DNA of 64,000 bases from Amblyomma americanum (lineage: Eukaryota > Arthropoda > Arachnida > Ixodida > Ixodidae): NCBI RefSeq assembly GCF_052857255.1, contig NC_135498.1:114948634-115012633 (forward strand), written 5' to 3'. How positions within the stretch are numbered: the first letter of the stretch is position 1; every line of letters begins with the position of its first letter. Below, piece by piece: positions 1 to 12,470 of the stretch. The position numbers and the translations under genes are program-made. The notes beneath the pieces were generated by a model. That model worked only from the letters and a program-made list of their open reading frames with translations. It did no database searches and had not been told where the DNA came from.

Positions 1-3000
1 GTAGCAGAACGCGTGCCTTCTCGAGTCCGGCTGTACCACATGTGGCGAATTCAGTGAGACCGAGCAGAAGACAGACATAAAAGAGTACATAGGCCTTTGT
101 TGCCTTTGTTCTCCTCCAAATTCTCCGCTTCGCCCCACAGCATCCCAAGCCTGAACAACAAACTCGCTTAACAGAAAACAATACATCTTTAAGAGAGAAA
201 AATGTCACGGGAATAAAGTACAAGCATCAGTCGAGTTTCTCTCATTTAACAAAGCTTGCATACCTGTAGGGTCCTGCTGTGCACGAACAAATCACAAAGG
301 ATTTGTGTCCGTCCTCATGCCGTTTACATGAAGTCACAAAAACTTCTAGTATGCCGTGTTTTACATCCCTTACCTAGAGATAGGGCATAAACAGCACAGC
401 AGTGGATGGCTACGGACCAGCATCAGCTTTTTGTGACCCTTAATTTTAATGGCAGTGCACAGCACGCGCTATTCATTTTTATATCAACTACATAGAAGTA
501 CGCATTCCGTGGTTCGGAATCCACACTGTGACCTTGGCATCAGTCAGAGGAGCAAACTGGAGGAAGGCTCATAACAGCTTAACAGAATTCTGGCAGTCCA
601 GCAAACAAACGTACAAACCTCTCAGCCTATAGCCCGAACACAAATTAAAAGCACTAGCTATAAGCAAGTCGGCTTGCCCAACTCTGTCCAAATAGTGACT
701 TGATCGACACATGCCAAACGCACACGGTTAGGACTCGTACAGGAATTCGTGACCTATGAAACACCAGATTTATTGTGTTCGTAGGCCGTTTATCCCGTGC
801 ATCATGTCACGTGACTTATGCCACCTTGTCGTCGCTGTGTGGCATCAGTGTCAAAAGGCGGGCCTGCAGCCCCAGTGGCGGAGGCACCCGCTTATACACA
901 AGCACTCCGGTAGGCAGAAGTGGTGATGATTTATTACGTGTAACGAATTGTATGCATTCTTGGCACGATATCTTTGCCTTTCTTCTGCGCATCTACCATG
1001 AATGGTTTCTCACTCCTGCCTTTTTCTTGTGCATTCGTTTCAAAGGTCTTGCTACCTTCGTCCAGTTATGATCGAAATTCTGATTTTTCAGCATATCAAT
1101 TATTAACAGAATTTTCCGCAAATCTCCTTAACTTACCCAAATTTCTAATAGTGCATTCTAACTCAAGAACTGCGTACACCTCGTTTCTAACAACCCCGTC
1201 TTAAATTTCTAATCTTAGTTCCCGGTCGTTATTTTTGAACTTTTTACTTTATATCTTTTCTGCGCAGTTGGGGGTTTGTATACTAAGCAGGTCGTTATAT
1301 AAACGTCATTTGCTTGGCAAGCATTGCGGTATTTCGTAGTTGCTTTCTACTTAAATATCTCGCTACTATAGCCTCCTTCTCTGCTACACAAATTGCGCTT
1401 ATCTAAGCTGTCCTTTGCGCCTATGCAAAAATTGCATTGACTGTTCTCGAGCAAACTTTTTGGCTCCTTCCACTTTTCATCGCAATCTTTTCTGTTTTGT
1501 ATACATCTTTAGGGTAATATTTTCCGCTAGCTATGGACCTGTACACGAAATCTGGCATTACTATCACATGGTTTCTAGACTTTACTGCCCCATTTAATTT
1601 AATATCTAATGGTTATATGGTACTTCAGTATAGAGTGTGGTTCTTTTTTAGTTTCTGTATTCGAGATATCAATTGGCACACTTTCTTCCAGCGTTTGTTT
1701 AAGAAGGTATTAACGTTGTGCAGATTTCTTAGAGCAAATGCTATAGATACTCATATTTTCCCTGCTATCTTGATATCTCTACTACACAATCCTACGGCCT
1801 GCTCGCATGCCTGCTGGTTCCGTATCTCTTTTGTTGATAAATGACCAGCACAGCTGTACTTCAGCAGCGCCAGTTCAACACCTCCGCAAAACTTCTTGAA
1901 CTTCTAGAGCCATAAGAACTCGGCGGTGCATACATGTGCAACACCTTGTCTTCATATAATTTATTAATCTTTCTTGCGACTGCTGCAACTTTTGTCGCAG
2001 CCGAAGATTTTATCGATTTTCCTGCCTATATCTCCATTGATCAGGAATTCTGCCCCATTTTCTTGATCCTGCACTCCGTACCTTCCCAGCGGAAAAACAT
2101 CTTGGCAACCAGGCACTAGAGACAATCTCTTCCACCGTAGCCCTTCTGCATCCGACATTCGCAAAGCTCTCTTCTCGTTGGTTATCTGTCGGGTTTGATA
2201 TGAAATTATGTGGTGGTATATGTGAGATGCATATACAGGCGTATAGGTCATGGAATATTTTTTTGTTGTTTTTCATTGCAGTCGCCGGCACCAGATCACC
2301 CAGAGGCGTGGCGACATCGCAAGCCTGTAAAGTTTCACAAACACGTTGTATTTGGCTTGTTCTCTGCACATCTACCAATTCATTGAGTTTGTTATACATT
2401 CCTACAGAGGGGTGTTAATTCGTGCGGCTGTTAATATGTTAATAGGCAACCCCAGCACAGTCTTGCCTGCCGCATGGGCGCCTCCATTTTAAGCGGCTCT
2501 TTACTAAAGATGGATTTGGTGCTGGAAGAGCTAAAACGTGCAGCCCGCCGTGTCATTGTGCTTGGCGTATAGTTCTTTAGACACGGATCCAGTTATTTTA
2601 ATGGTAGGATGCACGCAGAAGATTGCCGTAAGCCGTATTAGAGCCCGCTGGTGTACGAGTGCCAGCAACAATTGCGACTTCTCGCACCAGCGTGTCAACT
2701 ACAGACACTGCGCGGAGTATACACGGTGTCCGTTGCTTCCTGGAGCACATATATCATTCGATACGGCCGTCGCCCTTTCAAGCAGGTCACTCATGCAGAC
2801 CGCATGTTTTGCGACTAATGGTATTCGATTTGGCAGAGTGGCCTTCCGTTCCCAGGTTCAAGATAAGGAGCGACAACGCCGCTACACATGTAGTCACACC
2901 ACTTCGCAATTGGTATCCACGAAAGTTGTTGTTGCGACGCGAGCCTCCGATAAGCACACAAAGATGTAAGCGAGCAAGCAAAAACTTACATTTGATAGAC

Positions 3001-5580
3001 GTCTTCATTCTGACTTGGAGAATTCAGCTTGATGTTTGCGACACGGCTCATGCCATCGCCATTGCTGCTGCGCCAACAGTAGTACCGGTGGTCATTAACG
3101 CCCAAAACCATTTATCAAAACAATCAACTGCAGTACACAGAGCTATCAGAGAGGCTCATAAACGAAAGTTTCAGGAGTATAATAATTGGCACATTAGCGC
3201 TAAATGACGACACTATCGTTCTCCGTCGCGCAAAGTAAGCTTGCAGATTTGGCGCCTTTATATGGGCCTCTGCAATAACGAATTTAGTCTGCATTGACGT
3301 ATACTGCGCTGACAATGGCGCCTCTAGAGATGTGAGATTTCCGAAAATTTCGAATACCGGAAAATAACGAGAGAAAATTGTCCTGCAGAAATTCTGGGAG
3401 ACAAATACTCGAAATAAAATCAGATCGACAATTTACTTTCAGAAGTAGTTATGTTCAGTTTAGCAACGGAACAACGTTTTAATGTGTTGTAGCATATATG
3501 TAACCATTATTGCTTGGTACTTTTCTTTGAAAAAAGCTGCCGTATCTAAGCGGGATACTGTGATGTGCACAAGAAATCGCCGGGTTATTTTCGCGCGGTG
3601 CGGTCACAGTGGTGCGCGGACAGCGGAGCGATACACGTGCCAGCCCAGCGTTGCGCGTGTGCGCGTGCGAAGGGTGTAAGCGAGGCGACGGCTACAAAGG
3701 GCGTGGCGAGCGCGAGGAGCGAAGAGCTGACGTGTCAGAACACCGAGGCGTAAAGGAACACAGGGAAGCAGAGATCGGGTCATTCAAGCGTGGAGGTGGC
3801 AGCCGTCGGACGTTGGGTCCGTGCTGCCGTGGGCCTCCCTTTGATCACCGACGTAAGCCTCCTGCGTCCCTTTCAAGCTTGGAGGTGGCAGCCGGTAGAT
3901 TGAGTGTCCGTGCTGCTTAACGGCACCATTGGATAGCCTGTTTTAAGCCTCTGGCATTTCGGGCCACCGTCAACGGGATCTGGCTACGCTTCTTCTTTCT
4001 GCTGCTGCCAAGTTCTTAGGGCTGCCGACAGGAGTCCACCGGCGTTTCCCTGTTTTCCTATCCGTTCCTACCATTACCTAGCTCCCTTGCGCCGCTTTCT
4101 TCGACGCAACGCCAGCGACGCGTCGCACTCCAACCAACCGCGTCCGCCCTGTCAGCAAGGCATCCCCGCTTCACCTGGGAAGCTCAGTACGCGGTGAATT
4201 CTTTCCTTTATTCTGTAGTGCTGTACGCGTGCTGAGTGTGTTTTTTGTTTTGTTTCGTATCGGCTCTTTTCCATTTAAATTATAAATATGGCTTCGTTTT
4301 GTTTTGTTTCATCTCTTTGTTCTCTTGTTATCTTGTTCGAACCTGCACACGATAGCGTTCCCCTTCGACAAGTCCAGAACACGTTAGCAATTCGCGCCAG
4401 ATACTTCCTTCTGCGCACACAGCCAAGATGAGGCACGGAATGCGCATGAAGAGCAACACTGCAAAGTATGAAAGCACCCAACTGACATTAGGACTTGTGC
4501 TGAGCCTGTACGTAACAGAAGCTCAAATATTTTGGCTTACTACAGACACTCCAGGAGATAAACCAATGGAGTTTAGAGATCCTTGAGTATCGTGTGCAAA
4601 GAAGAGAGCACCAAGGATAAAAATAAAGCTGACAAATAATCCAATCAGTAGACTTCAAAAGAAATGTCGTTGAGCGAATTGCAACAGTGTGAGAACAAGT
4701 TTTAGGAGGCGTTGCGAACGACAATCAACATGAGCCAGCACGGCTGCTTTTTTTTTAACAAACGACACCACATGGAAGGCTTCTAGATTCGAGGGATCGC
4801 CTTCGTGCCGCTTTCAAGGCAGTCGATGTGCAGGCGACTCCTGGAGGTTGAGTATGAGAGGATGATGAAGCATCCAGAGAACAGCCGTCCGTTCTGGGCA
4901 CCTTCCCTTGCTGATCACATGCTGGTAAATCAAAGTGTGCAGGGAGATCATGATGAACGCTCTCATTCTGCCTATACCGGGGAATGTTCTCTACGCTATA
5001 CGACAGAAATTGATGATCAAAGTCGAACAGGCGAGGAGATATCTGCAAAGATTTTAACGGTTATTTGACAGTTTGGCAGTGTTAACGGGTTCGAGATAAA
5101 GCTAAATATTGCGAGCGGCTTTACAGCTGCATCATAAACAGTCTCTCTTTGCATTGTTCAAGAGAAGACCGAAAAGACCGGAGAGACCAGCTGGTTTTAA
5201 AATTCTCTTTTACAAGTTTCATCATGTGTGGCCGCATTCCTGCTGGGGAGAACTGCACTACGTTTCTTATTGCTTTGACTCCAACTCTGCTTTAGCAGAA
5301 ACCAAAAGGCGTACTACAAAAGTGCAGTTTGCTAGCACATAGTGCAGTGTTCGTATAAGCTTCATTTGTCAACAGATGTAATGGTTAAGCCGCGAATATT
5401 TTGGGACTGAACACAAAAGTAAATGAGCCGCACCTAACGCTTTTTTTTTCAATGAGCCGCCCATAACATTCGTAATGCTGACTGAATTAACGGTTGATTA
5501 TGTTTGTAAGGGCGAATGTACCGTACCCGTTCTTTTACAATCACTCATGCATGAAGAAATGATCAGAAAAAGTATTGTGC
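1..5580. other. Intergenic or intronic DNA, no gene recognised
   Basis: All open frames here are short and overlap in several frames and on both strands, and none shows a recognisable domain, signal peptide or well-supported splice structure. A GC-rich patch lies at about 3590-4190 and is listed separately. A short frame ending near 5066 follows a possible splice acceptor, but it is too weak to call. Confidence 0.6.
3782..3916. repeat. Pair of 45-bp direct repeats in a GC-rich island
   Basis: Two related units, 3782-3826 and 3871-3916 (period about 89 bp), share the core GGAGGTGGCAGCCG and the end GTCCGTGCTGC. They lie in a GC-rich patch (about 3590-4190) surrounded by AT-rich DNA. The unit start resembles a retroelement primer-binding region (TGGAGGTGGCAG), so a decayed LTR or leader is possible, but no second LTR was found. 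Confidence 0.45.
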
Positions 5581-5589
5581 ACACAATTT

Positions 5590-5621
5590 CCCTCTCTCTC
5601 TCTTTCTCTCTTTTTTCTCTC
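5590..5621. repeat. CT-rich microsatellite
   Basis: Interrupted CT/CTTT tract directly visible in the sequence. Confidence 0.85.
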
Positions 5622-6059
5622 GCATTTGCGCATACCTAACCCATGAACGTTTCAGCAGGCGTTGGTCATTTAATTTAAAATTGTTCGCGCTATTTATTCT
5701 CGACTTACGAATCTTGAGATTTATGTGTTCAGGTGGTCGTTGTATATTTCGTGTAAAGCGGAATTAAACTAAGCTGAAAGTCAGCGCTCGTGCTTTCACT
5801 TCTTGTCTAGTGTGTTGCGCTGTGCAAAATCGGTTGCGATTTATCTTTCGTTGCAGAAACAAATGGTCCTTCTCAACCCTAAGCTGGTGCGATTTCCGAG
5901 CAGCTGATTATATGGCGCAACTGTGTGCTCTTTCAACGAGATACCGTTAGGGAACTTGTGTAGGACAAAATCCGCCATCGCTGTCGGAATCGTTGACTAT
6001 TAGCAAACAATTCACGAAAAATCTCCAGTGAAGCAACCTTCGACGTCAGTGCAAGTTAA

Positions 6060-6160
6060 GGAACCCCAGGCGGTCAAAATTACCGGAGACCTTCACTACG
6101 GCATCTCTCATAGCCTGAGTGAGTTTGGGACGTTAAACCCCAGTAACCGTATCTTGTTCT
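6060..6160 (+). mobile_element. SINE 3' fragment (tRNA-derived tick-type SINE)
   Basis: The stretch shares the 3' body of the SINE copies elsewhere in this window: a GGTCAAAATTACCGGAG-like block, an ACTACGGCATCTCTCAT block and the end GGGACGTTAAACCCC. The tRNA-like head is missing, so this is a truncated copy. Confidence 0.6.
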
Positions 6161-6469
6161 ATTTTGGGTACAATTGCGGTATAGGAAAGCGGTGCCGCAA
6201 AGTCGGCGAAGCCAACCACTGTAGTCGTACGATCGAAATAAAGCAGCTGCTGAACCAGGGTAGTGTGAATGCTCGCTCGTTCCGCCTTTCCTTAGCGAAA
6301 AAATGCGGTGCTGAAATGCATTTCGAACGCATTTATTAATTTCATATTTGTTTTTATTTTTGTCCCTATGCTTAAGTTGGAATACCAATGCTTTCTAAGT
6401 ATGCTAGGAGTAATATTTTGACCACTCCCAGAAATGAATCAACAATGCATTTTCTGTCCGCGTAGTATA

Positions 6470-6605
6470 TTTAGTATACATTAAAATTACTAAAAGTACA
6501 CATTAAATACATTAAAAATATACTGAAAACTTACATTATGTGCATCAAATATATATTAAAAATATACATTAAATGCGTTAAAATTTGCTAGAAATATACA
6601 ATAAA
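6470..6605. repeat. AT-rich degenerate short tandem repeats
   Basis: Repeated variants of ACATTAAAAATATAC run through this segment with irregular spacing. No coding signal. Confidence 0.55.
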
Positions 6606-7138
6606 TACATTAGTATAAAATTAATCATTCTAATTATTAACTTCGGCTCGGCATAAGAAAAGTGTATTGTCGGATTCGCCGGATAATACTGATCAATGTT
6701 GTCAACAACAGAAGTAATGACTGAACGGGCTATAAGCATGAAGAGACAATCCCAGAGAGAACACGTTGTCATCAATAAGTCTATGACAATTTAAGGTCAC
6801 GTGACGGGGCTTGACAGGGAATAATGTCGAATCACAAGGAACTGCCAACGGAAAGTGACATCAGCAAACAGGAACTGCTCCGACAAGCCTGATGCTTGAC
6901 CTGGCTGATATATACCCCCCGTGAGCATAAGCATTAATTTGCCCGGTGAGGCGCTTTTTGCACAAAGACTGTGCGCCCCCCAATTGTCGCTCAAACGTCG
7001 GTGTGGTCGCGTTCGAATCTGCGGTCTATCTAGTACATAATCGTTAGTCGTAACTTGCGTCAGGCATCGGTCAGGAGTCCAACTGTCAACCAACAAATAC
7101 CTGGGCGTCTATGGGAGCCGGTTGGCGTTACCAGTCGG

Positions 7139-7234
7139 CGAACCACATACACGGGAGAAACACAAGGACTGGCGCAACACTAACAACTGTTTTATTTTTC
7201 TCACACCAACGCATAGATATACATTTTTTCACAC
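7139..7234. repeat. Left inverted repeat of the Penelope-like fragment
   Basis: It starts CGAACCACATACAC and is the near-perfect reverse complement of 7742-7837, with roughly ten differences over 96 bp by eye. Confidence 0.85.
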
Positions 7235-7240
7235 AAGAGA

Positions 7241-7672
7241 GTGGCTAGCAGGCATGGAATCCCACTGGCGTTTTCTGCGCTGAACAAGCTTTCTAAGTTG
7301 TTCTCCCGCAAGTGCGGTGATGGAAGGAATGGTTGCCAAATCAGGCTTGGGACAACCTTTGTCCCTTGCTCCACCGGAGTTTTGTATGCTTTAACACTCT
7401 CGTGTGGAAAGATGTACGTAGGGCAAACAGGGCGCTACATAAATGAGCGACTCAGGGAGCATGCGCTAAATGTGAGGAACGAAAGTGACAAAGGTGAACA
7501 TCTTGTGTCACACAATATTGACTGCAGCTTTTGTGCAACACGATTCGAAGAGACGGCGATTCTGGGAAGGAGCAGAAACGAACACGCGCGGCTGGCTCTC
7601 GAATTATTACATATTAAGAAAAAGGCTGAAGGATGTGTTAGCGATACTTCCTTATCACTTTACTCCGCCTAA
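7241..7672 (+). CDS. GIY-YIG endonuclease domain (Penelope-like element), partial
   Basis: The frame reads about 143 residues without a stop and shows the GIY-YIG core of Penelope-like elements: YVGQTGRYINERLREH, followed by a Cys pair (CSFC) and a downstream conserved E and H region (ALELLHIKK). Upstream there is the linker typical of these elements (LNKLSKLFSRKC). In the family this domain nicks target DNA for retrotransposition and sits at the C-terminus of a reverse transcriptase. Here the RT is gone and the frame opens just after the left inverted repeat, so the product, if any, would be an isolated endonuclease. The first codon is not meaningful. Identification of the domain is firm; whether it is expressed is unknown. 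Confidence 0.8.
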   Translation: MASRHGIPLAFSALNKLSKLFSRKCGDGRNGCQIRLGTTFVPCSTGVLYALTLSCGKMYVGQTGRYINERLREHALNVRNESDKGEHLVSHNIDCSFCATRFEETAILGRSRNEHARLALELLHIKKKAEGCVSDTSLSLYSA

Positions 7673-7741
7673 TTGAAGTTTTTGTGCTCGCATCGTTGCC
7701 AGTAATCTCGCATGATTGGAATTTTTTGTTAGCTCGCGCAA

Positions 7742-7837
7742 GTGTGAAGAAATGTATACCTAAGCGTTGGTGTGAGAGGAATAAAATAGTTGTTAGTGTT
7801 GCGCCAGTCCTTGTGTATCTCCAGTGTATGTGGTTCG
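7742..7837. repeat. Right inverted repeat of the Penelope-like fragment
   Basis: It ends TGTATGTGGTTCG, the complement of the left end. It follows the endonuclease frame by 69 bp and contains an AATAAA-like element (GGAATAAAATAG). Confidence 0.85.
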
Positions 7838-8338
7838 TCAAATGTTTTGCGCACATCGTCATCTGTATCACCATTCACCAACTAGGCCCAACCGAAGTGT
7901 TATTGCCAATCGGGGTCCTTTTCACTGGCATGTTCGGGCCCGGAGGTGCACATGGCGTCATTGCCGGTATAATGCTATCACGCTGTCCACGTAATTTAAA
8001 TAAGTGGTGATTGCCTTTCCGCTAGAAGTTAACATAAACAAATGGACGACAGAAAAAGAGATTTTCACGGATTCCAGAAACGTGATTTCCAATACTAGGT
8101 TATTGTAGCGATAGCTACATTACGGTAGCATTCCAAGCCTTCAGTTGGCTGCACCACCACGCTGTCACGAGGTTGGTCACGTTTTGTGGAGCAGCTGCCG
8201 GCGTCGCGGCGCCGTGGCTGATCACGTGGTTCGTAACGTGCTTGGTCACGTGACCAAGTCTCCCTCGGCCAGCAGTAGCTATCGCGTCACTCCAGGTTTA
8301 ACCAGAGCTAAACCACCGCCAATTTTCCAGGGCACCTT

Positions 8339-8830
8339 GAAGTGTGCTGCAAATATGCTGACGCGGACTACCCATTTTTTAGAACTGAAGTATAATATGC
8401 TATAATTAATTTCGCATTTGCGAAAGTGCGCTTTAAATGCAACGCCAACATTTCATTTCCCGAAACGCGATTTCGAGCACTAACTTTTAAACGGCAGCTT
8501 GAAGTGTGCTGCAAATACGTTTACGCTGAAAGCTCATTCATTACAACTGAAGTATACTTTGGACGAATTCAGGTCGTATTTGCGAAGGTACACTTTCAAT
8601 ACATAGCAATCATTCAAAGACGATTGCCCAAAACGCGATTTCGAGTACTAGATTGTTCTACGGCAGCTAAAACTGTGCTTCAAATATGATTAAAAGGACT
8701 TCCCGTTTGTTAAGATTGGAGTATGCTACAGACGAATTAATTTCATATTTACGAAAGTACACTATTAATATACTGACAAAATGCTCAAGCGAGCATACAT
8801 ATTTTTTCACGTGTTTCAAACCTGCTCGGA
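8339..8830 (+). repeat. Three diverged tandem units of about 165 bp
   Basis: Units begin near 8339, 8501 and 8669 with GAAGTGTGCTGCAAATA or close variants. Each contains ACGAATTAATTTC-like and ACGCGATTTCGAG-like blocks. Related units recur in copy 2 of the same repeat near 14710 and 14885. Confidence 0.6.
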
Positions 8831-9149
8831 ACATGCTTTAAGTCACGTACACATCAGACGTATTAATACCATATTACCGAAAGTACACATTTAATACACT
8901 GACACGATGCTAAAGCCACATGCATATTTTCTCATGTTTTTGAAACGTGCTCGAAGCATGCTTTGAGTGACGTATTTTTGAAAAATTTGAAGAATATATT
9001 TACAATAACAAGCATAATAATTCAGGAACCTATTTAAGGCATATTTTTAGTGCATTCATGAATACAAAATGTGTTTAAAATACAACAAAATATAAATATC
9101 CCCTAGTATATTGCAAACATATTAGTTTTCGCTAGGGGCTGGACTGTAC

Positions 9150-11040
9150 GATGTGCTAAAAGAGACAAAGTTGTACGGTTCTGCACATAACAGGAACACA
9201 TATTGATTTATTCCTGTCGCCCGTGAGACGTGTGACCACGTAATCGCGCGCCTGATTTTATAAACCAAAGTTCTTGCAAGCAAGGTAGGGAATCGACACT
9301 CAGCGTTTGGGCAATGCTAGAAGCGTGACAAAAAAAAATCACAGGTGTTTTAGCTTCGGGTTAACCACGAACTGTCGTACGCTAGCACCATTAGCCCTCT
9401 TTTTGCATGGTTTATCTCGGCTTTCTATTTTTTTTGCTTGACCTGAATTGGCTTACTTTGTTTGATATAACATATGATTGACGTTTGCATGATATTGCAT
9501 TATTTAGACTAGTAGTGAGGTAGAATTTGTCATTCTCTACATACACATATCCCTCGAAGTCCTGGCTCCGCTCCTGACTTATAGGTGCAGCGGCTAAGCT
9601 ACGCGCCACAACCCTGTGATGGCTAGTGCTGGTGGAGCTTGTGAGACCCATGTTGTTCCCGAGGAATCTCTCGCGACTAATCATTAACTGAACTGCCATG
9701 GTGGTTACTTTGCTCAAAATCCGGTGGGCGGCTTGTATTAACTTCCCAACGTCATGTGACTATGGTTGTACACGTGCTAGAAGCAGGCTGCGGATAGACA
9801 GACAACCGCTTCCCGTTGGAGTGGAGCCGCTCGGGCACTAAAATGGCAACCACAGGAGAGTTATCGATTATCAGAGAGTTATCAGAGATTTACTGATTGC
9901 AGTTATTCAGCCCGAATGCTGAATTTTATTGAATGCGTTCGATTTTCAAGTGGCCTTAATACTTTGTTATTTTAAGCGAGAGCTTAAAAGCCTCATTACA
10001 GGGGAAAACCAGCATCGCAGTGGCGGTGGAAGATACTAAAGAGATATAAAAACTTCATAGCTGTGGGAGCGTGATCCGAACCCGCCGTGGCATAAAAAAT
10101 CTCTTCCGCTGGCTGCTACTTGAAATGATTACTTCATCGCCATAGCATTTTATAAGCGTCTTATTTATTACGTTGAAAATCTATTCTATTTACAATAAGT
10201 AAAATTATTTACAAAGCTGTTATGATACGCCACGATACACATCTCAAAAATACAGAGCAACAGAGCACTAGACGCAAAGTAAGGCTGAGCACATCTTTAA
10301 GAGGGAGTGCCATTCTGATTTAAGGTCGGTCGATTCATACACTTCCCTCAGAGGAACAATTATTTGGGAGAAATTTTAGCCCCTCCCTTTACGAACTGCC
10401 AAGCTCTCGAGCTGTCCTTGCTATGTAGTCGTGTTCGACACGTACCCACGCTCATCTCTCATGCTGTGGTTTGAAAGCATGGTCTTAATCGTCTTTCATC
10501 GGCGCGCGTGAAAGGGTAATCAGACGAGCATGCAGCAAACCGCACGAAATGGCGGGACATTGGAAGCAGTGAAATTCGGAAGGTCCGATGCTATGGCAGT
10601 GTCATCGGGTAATGGTAATTCAGCGGCCTGTAAACTTTCCTTGTTGTGAGTGTATGTTGTGCTTAGCATTTATTGTAATTGTCGGGATAAACGCTACTGC
10701 ATTGTTTTCTAAATACTCTTGGCGTACACAAGTTTTTTTTCTTTTACACAGGCACAACAACGCGCTAACTCAATTTAGCAGTACATATAGATGAAAATGA
10801 AACGTTACAAGTTCACGGCACACGTATGCATGCAATGCGTGCCAGATTTAAAGGTAGAGTGATATTTTGGGACTCAACATGTAAATGTCTAAGTTTGTCG
10901 CATGTATTAGCTCAAGCAATACACACACGCACGCGCAAAATAAAATAAGCATGTAGCCTCGCTTCAAATAGCTGCTAAAGGGTTTGTCTTAGATATCTTT
11001 ATTACACAGTAATATTTCCAGAATTTCCAGACCGAAAGAA
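9150..11040. other. Intergenic DNA, no gene recognised
   Basis: Only short frames in all six frames; no domain, repeat family or RNA gene that I can recognise. The AT-rich stretch continues from the repeat upstream. Confidence 0.6.
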
Positions 11041-11054
11041 TAATAATATTAATT

Positions 11055-11128
11055 GTTTTTTTGGGGGGGAAAGGAGATGGCGCAGTATCTGTCTCATATA
11101 TCGTTGGACACCTGAACCGCGCCGTATG
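11055..11128 (-). mobile_element. SINE 3'-end fragment
   Basis: GGCGCAGTATCTGTCTCATAT followed by TGGACACCTGAACCGCGCC is the minus-strand 3' part of the SINE family seen at 22505, 29735 and 56590. Confidence 0.65.
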
Positions 11129-11165
11129 AGACCGAAAGAACTAATTCGAGTTTTAAAACGTCTGT

Positions 11166-11480
11166 AAGTGAGGGTGAGGGAGGACCAGCGATGTGAGAGC
11201 GAGGGAGGACCGGCAAATTTTTCGAAGTGAAGGTGAGGGCGGGGTAATAATAATAATAATATTTGGTTTTTGGGGAAAGGAAAAGGCGCAGTTTCGGTCT
11301 CATATCGTTGGACACCTGAACCACGCCGTAAGGGAAGGGATAAAGGAGGGAGTCAAAGAAGTAAGAAAGAAATAGGTGCCGTAGTCGGCGGAGTAGGGCC
11401 GGATAAGTTTTCAAGATGAGGACTAGGATGAGGTAGGCTATGAATTAAAAAAGTGAGGGCGAGGGAGGAAAAGGTAAAAT
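11166..11480. repeat. GAGGGAGGACCGG minisatellite with nested SINE fragment
   Basis: Units of GTGAGGGTGAGGGAGGACC type occur at 11166-11245 and again at about 11404-11480, on either side of a SINE fragment. The same motif in reverse complement forms the array at 57222-57384. Confidence 0.6.
11255..11385 (-). mobile_element. SINE 3'-end fragment
   Basis: An (AAT)n stretch is followed by TTGGTTTTTGGGGAAAGG, GGACACCTGAACCACGCC and a GGGATAAAGGAGGGAG block, which is the order seen at the 3' end of the full SINE copies read from the minus strand. Confidence 0.7.
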
Positions 11481-11693
11481 GAGGGCATTTGCCATTGCTG
11501 CCATCGCAGGGCCATCGCATGCTCTGCCATCGCAGGGCAGTGACGCATCGCTAAACCGCGGCGCCACCCCGGCGGGAGTAGTATGAAGACTCCCAGAGAT
11601 CTATTAAAGTTATGTTTAGGATCACCAATTCCGCATGTATGGGCAATCACACATTACGCTATCGCGTCATACCCTTAAGGTGGAAGCCAGCGC

Positions 11694-11938
11694 GGTGGCT
11701 CAGTGGTTATGGTGTTAGACTGCTAACCCGAAAGAGGCGGCCCAATCTCGGCCGCGGCGGTCTCATTTCGATGGAGGCAAAATGCTAGAGGCCCGTGTAC
11801 AGTGCCATTTCAGTCAACATTAAAGAACGCTTGGTGGTCGAAATTATCCGGACCCGTCTACTTGGGCGTCCTTCAAAGCCTGAATCGCTTTGGGACGTTA
11901 AAGCCGACGAAACCATACCATAAGGCACAGCTGAAGTC
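11694..11938 (+). mobile_element. tRNA-derived SINE, plus strand
   Basis: The head reads GCGCGGTGGCTCAGTGGTTA, an A-box-like tRNA segment, and is followed by a body with AACATTAAAGAACGC, GGTGGTCGAAATTATCCGGA and the terminal GGGACGTTAAAGCC. The tail is ACCATACCATA. The family is transcribed by RNA polymerase III from the internal boxes. This copy has a divergent B-box region. Confidence 0.7.
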
Positions 11939-12089
11939 TCCCCTGAAATATTTTGTCTTATCAGATGTCATCACCTCTTACCTGAATTACTAGCATCTCA
12001 GCGGTTGTTCTGCGCCTCTTTCACAACTCCTCTCAGCAAGATATTATGACTTAGTCTCATCGATGAGCTTCTCTAAGTAACGAATTTAT

Positions 12090-12470
12090 TTGCATTCATT
12101 CACTTATTAATTCATCAATCTTTATTGACATGGATGGCCTGAGGCCCTTGAGGGAAATAGGAGGGTTAGGTGAGGGTTAGCATGCCGAACTGAGAAACGA
12201 AGTGAAGCGGGGCGTTGAGCTTGCGCTTGTCGCCGCCACTGGCGCTCGCCCAGTTTTCTCTTCTCTGATTCTGGACAACAGAAGTGATGCGAGCGCGGAG
12301 GCTCACCGTGCCTGAGCAGGTCAAGATGTGGTGATGTAAACTGACGGGGCAGTCAGCAGGGCAACTGGGGCAGCTGAACCTGGTTCGGCGCTATTGACTT
12401 AGAATGTCCGATATTTATGCTGCACAGGCTCTTGCCTTCAGAATGAGTAAGTGAGTTCCGCATATCTTAC
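12090..12470 (-). mobile_element. Possible 3' end of a LINE, minus strand
   Basis: Read on the minus strand, the segment ends with CAATAAAGATTGATGAA and a GAATGAATG tail, which looks like a retroposon 3' end with a short simple tail. No domain survives upstream, so the class is uncertain. Confidence 0.35.

Larger units (their letters stand above)
7139..7837 (+). mobile_element. Penelope-like element fragment with inverted ends
   Basis: The segment begins and ends with 96-bp inverted repeats (7139-7234 and 7742-7837) and encloses a GIY-YIG endonuclease reading frame. Penelope-like elements are known to be 5'-truncated on insertion and to carry terminal repeats in direct or inverted arrangement, and this copy fits the inverted form. 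The reverse transcriptase is missing. No clear target duplication was found at the two outer edges. Confidence 0.75.
6780..9140 (+). repeat. Long interspersed repeat R, copy 1 (interrupted)
   Basis: Several blocks match 14190-15000 and 19205-19430 in the same order: a block with GGTGAGGCG and TCGCGTTCGAA, a block ending in CAGCCAACAAATAC-like sequence, a block TATAATGCTATC, then 160-170-bp internal units and a tail with TGAATACAA. The Penelope-like fragment at 7139-7837 is absent from copy 2, which supports insertion into a pre-existing repeat. No protein is recognisable in the repeat itself, so its class is unknown; a non-autonomous element is one possibility. Confidence 0.55.

Noticed and set aside
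2538..3207. Overlapping frames of 140-180 codons
   Set aside because: Two plus frames and one minus frame overlap with no recognisable motif and atypical composition; probably chance.
4920..5066. Possible last exon (frame with MNALILPIPGN after a CAG acceptor)
   Set aside because: Weak acceptor, about 40 codons, no known domain, and overlapping frames are equally long.
9107..9142. Helitron-like 3' hairpin (CCCCTAG...CTAGGGG)
   Set aside because: No CTRR terminus right after the hairpin, no TC start, and copy 2 of the repeat lacks the hairpin.
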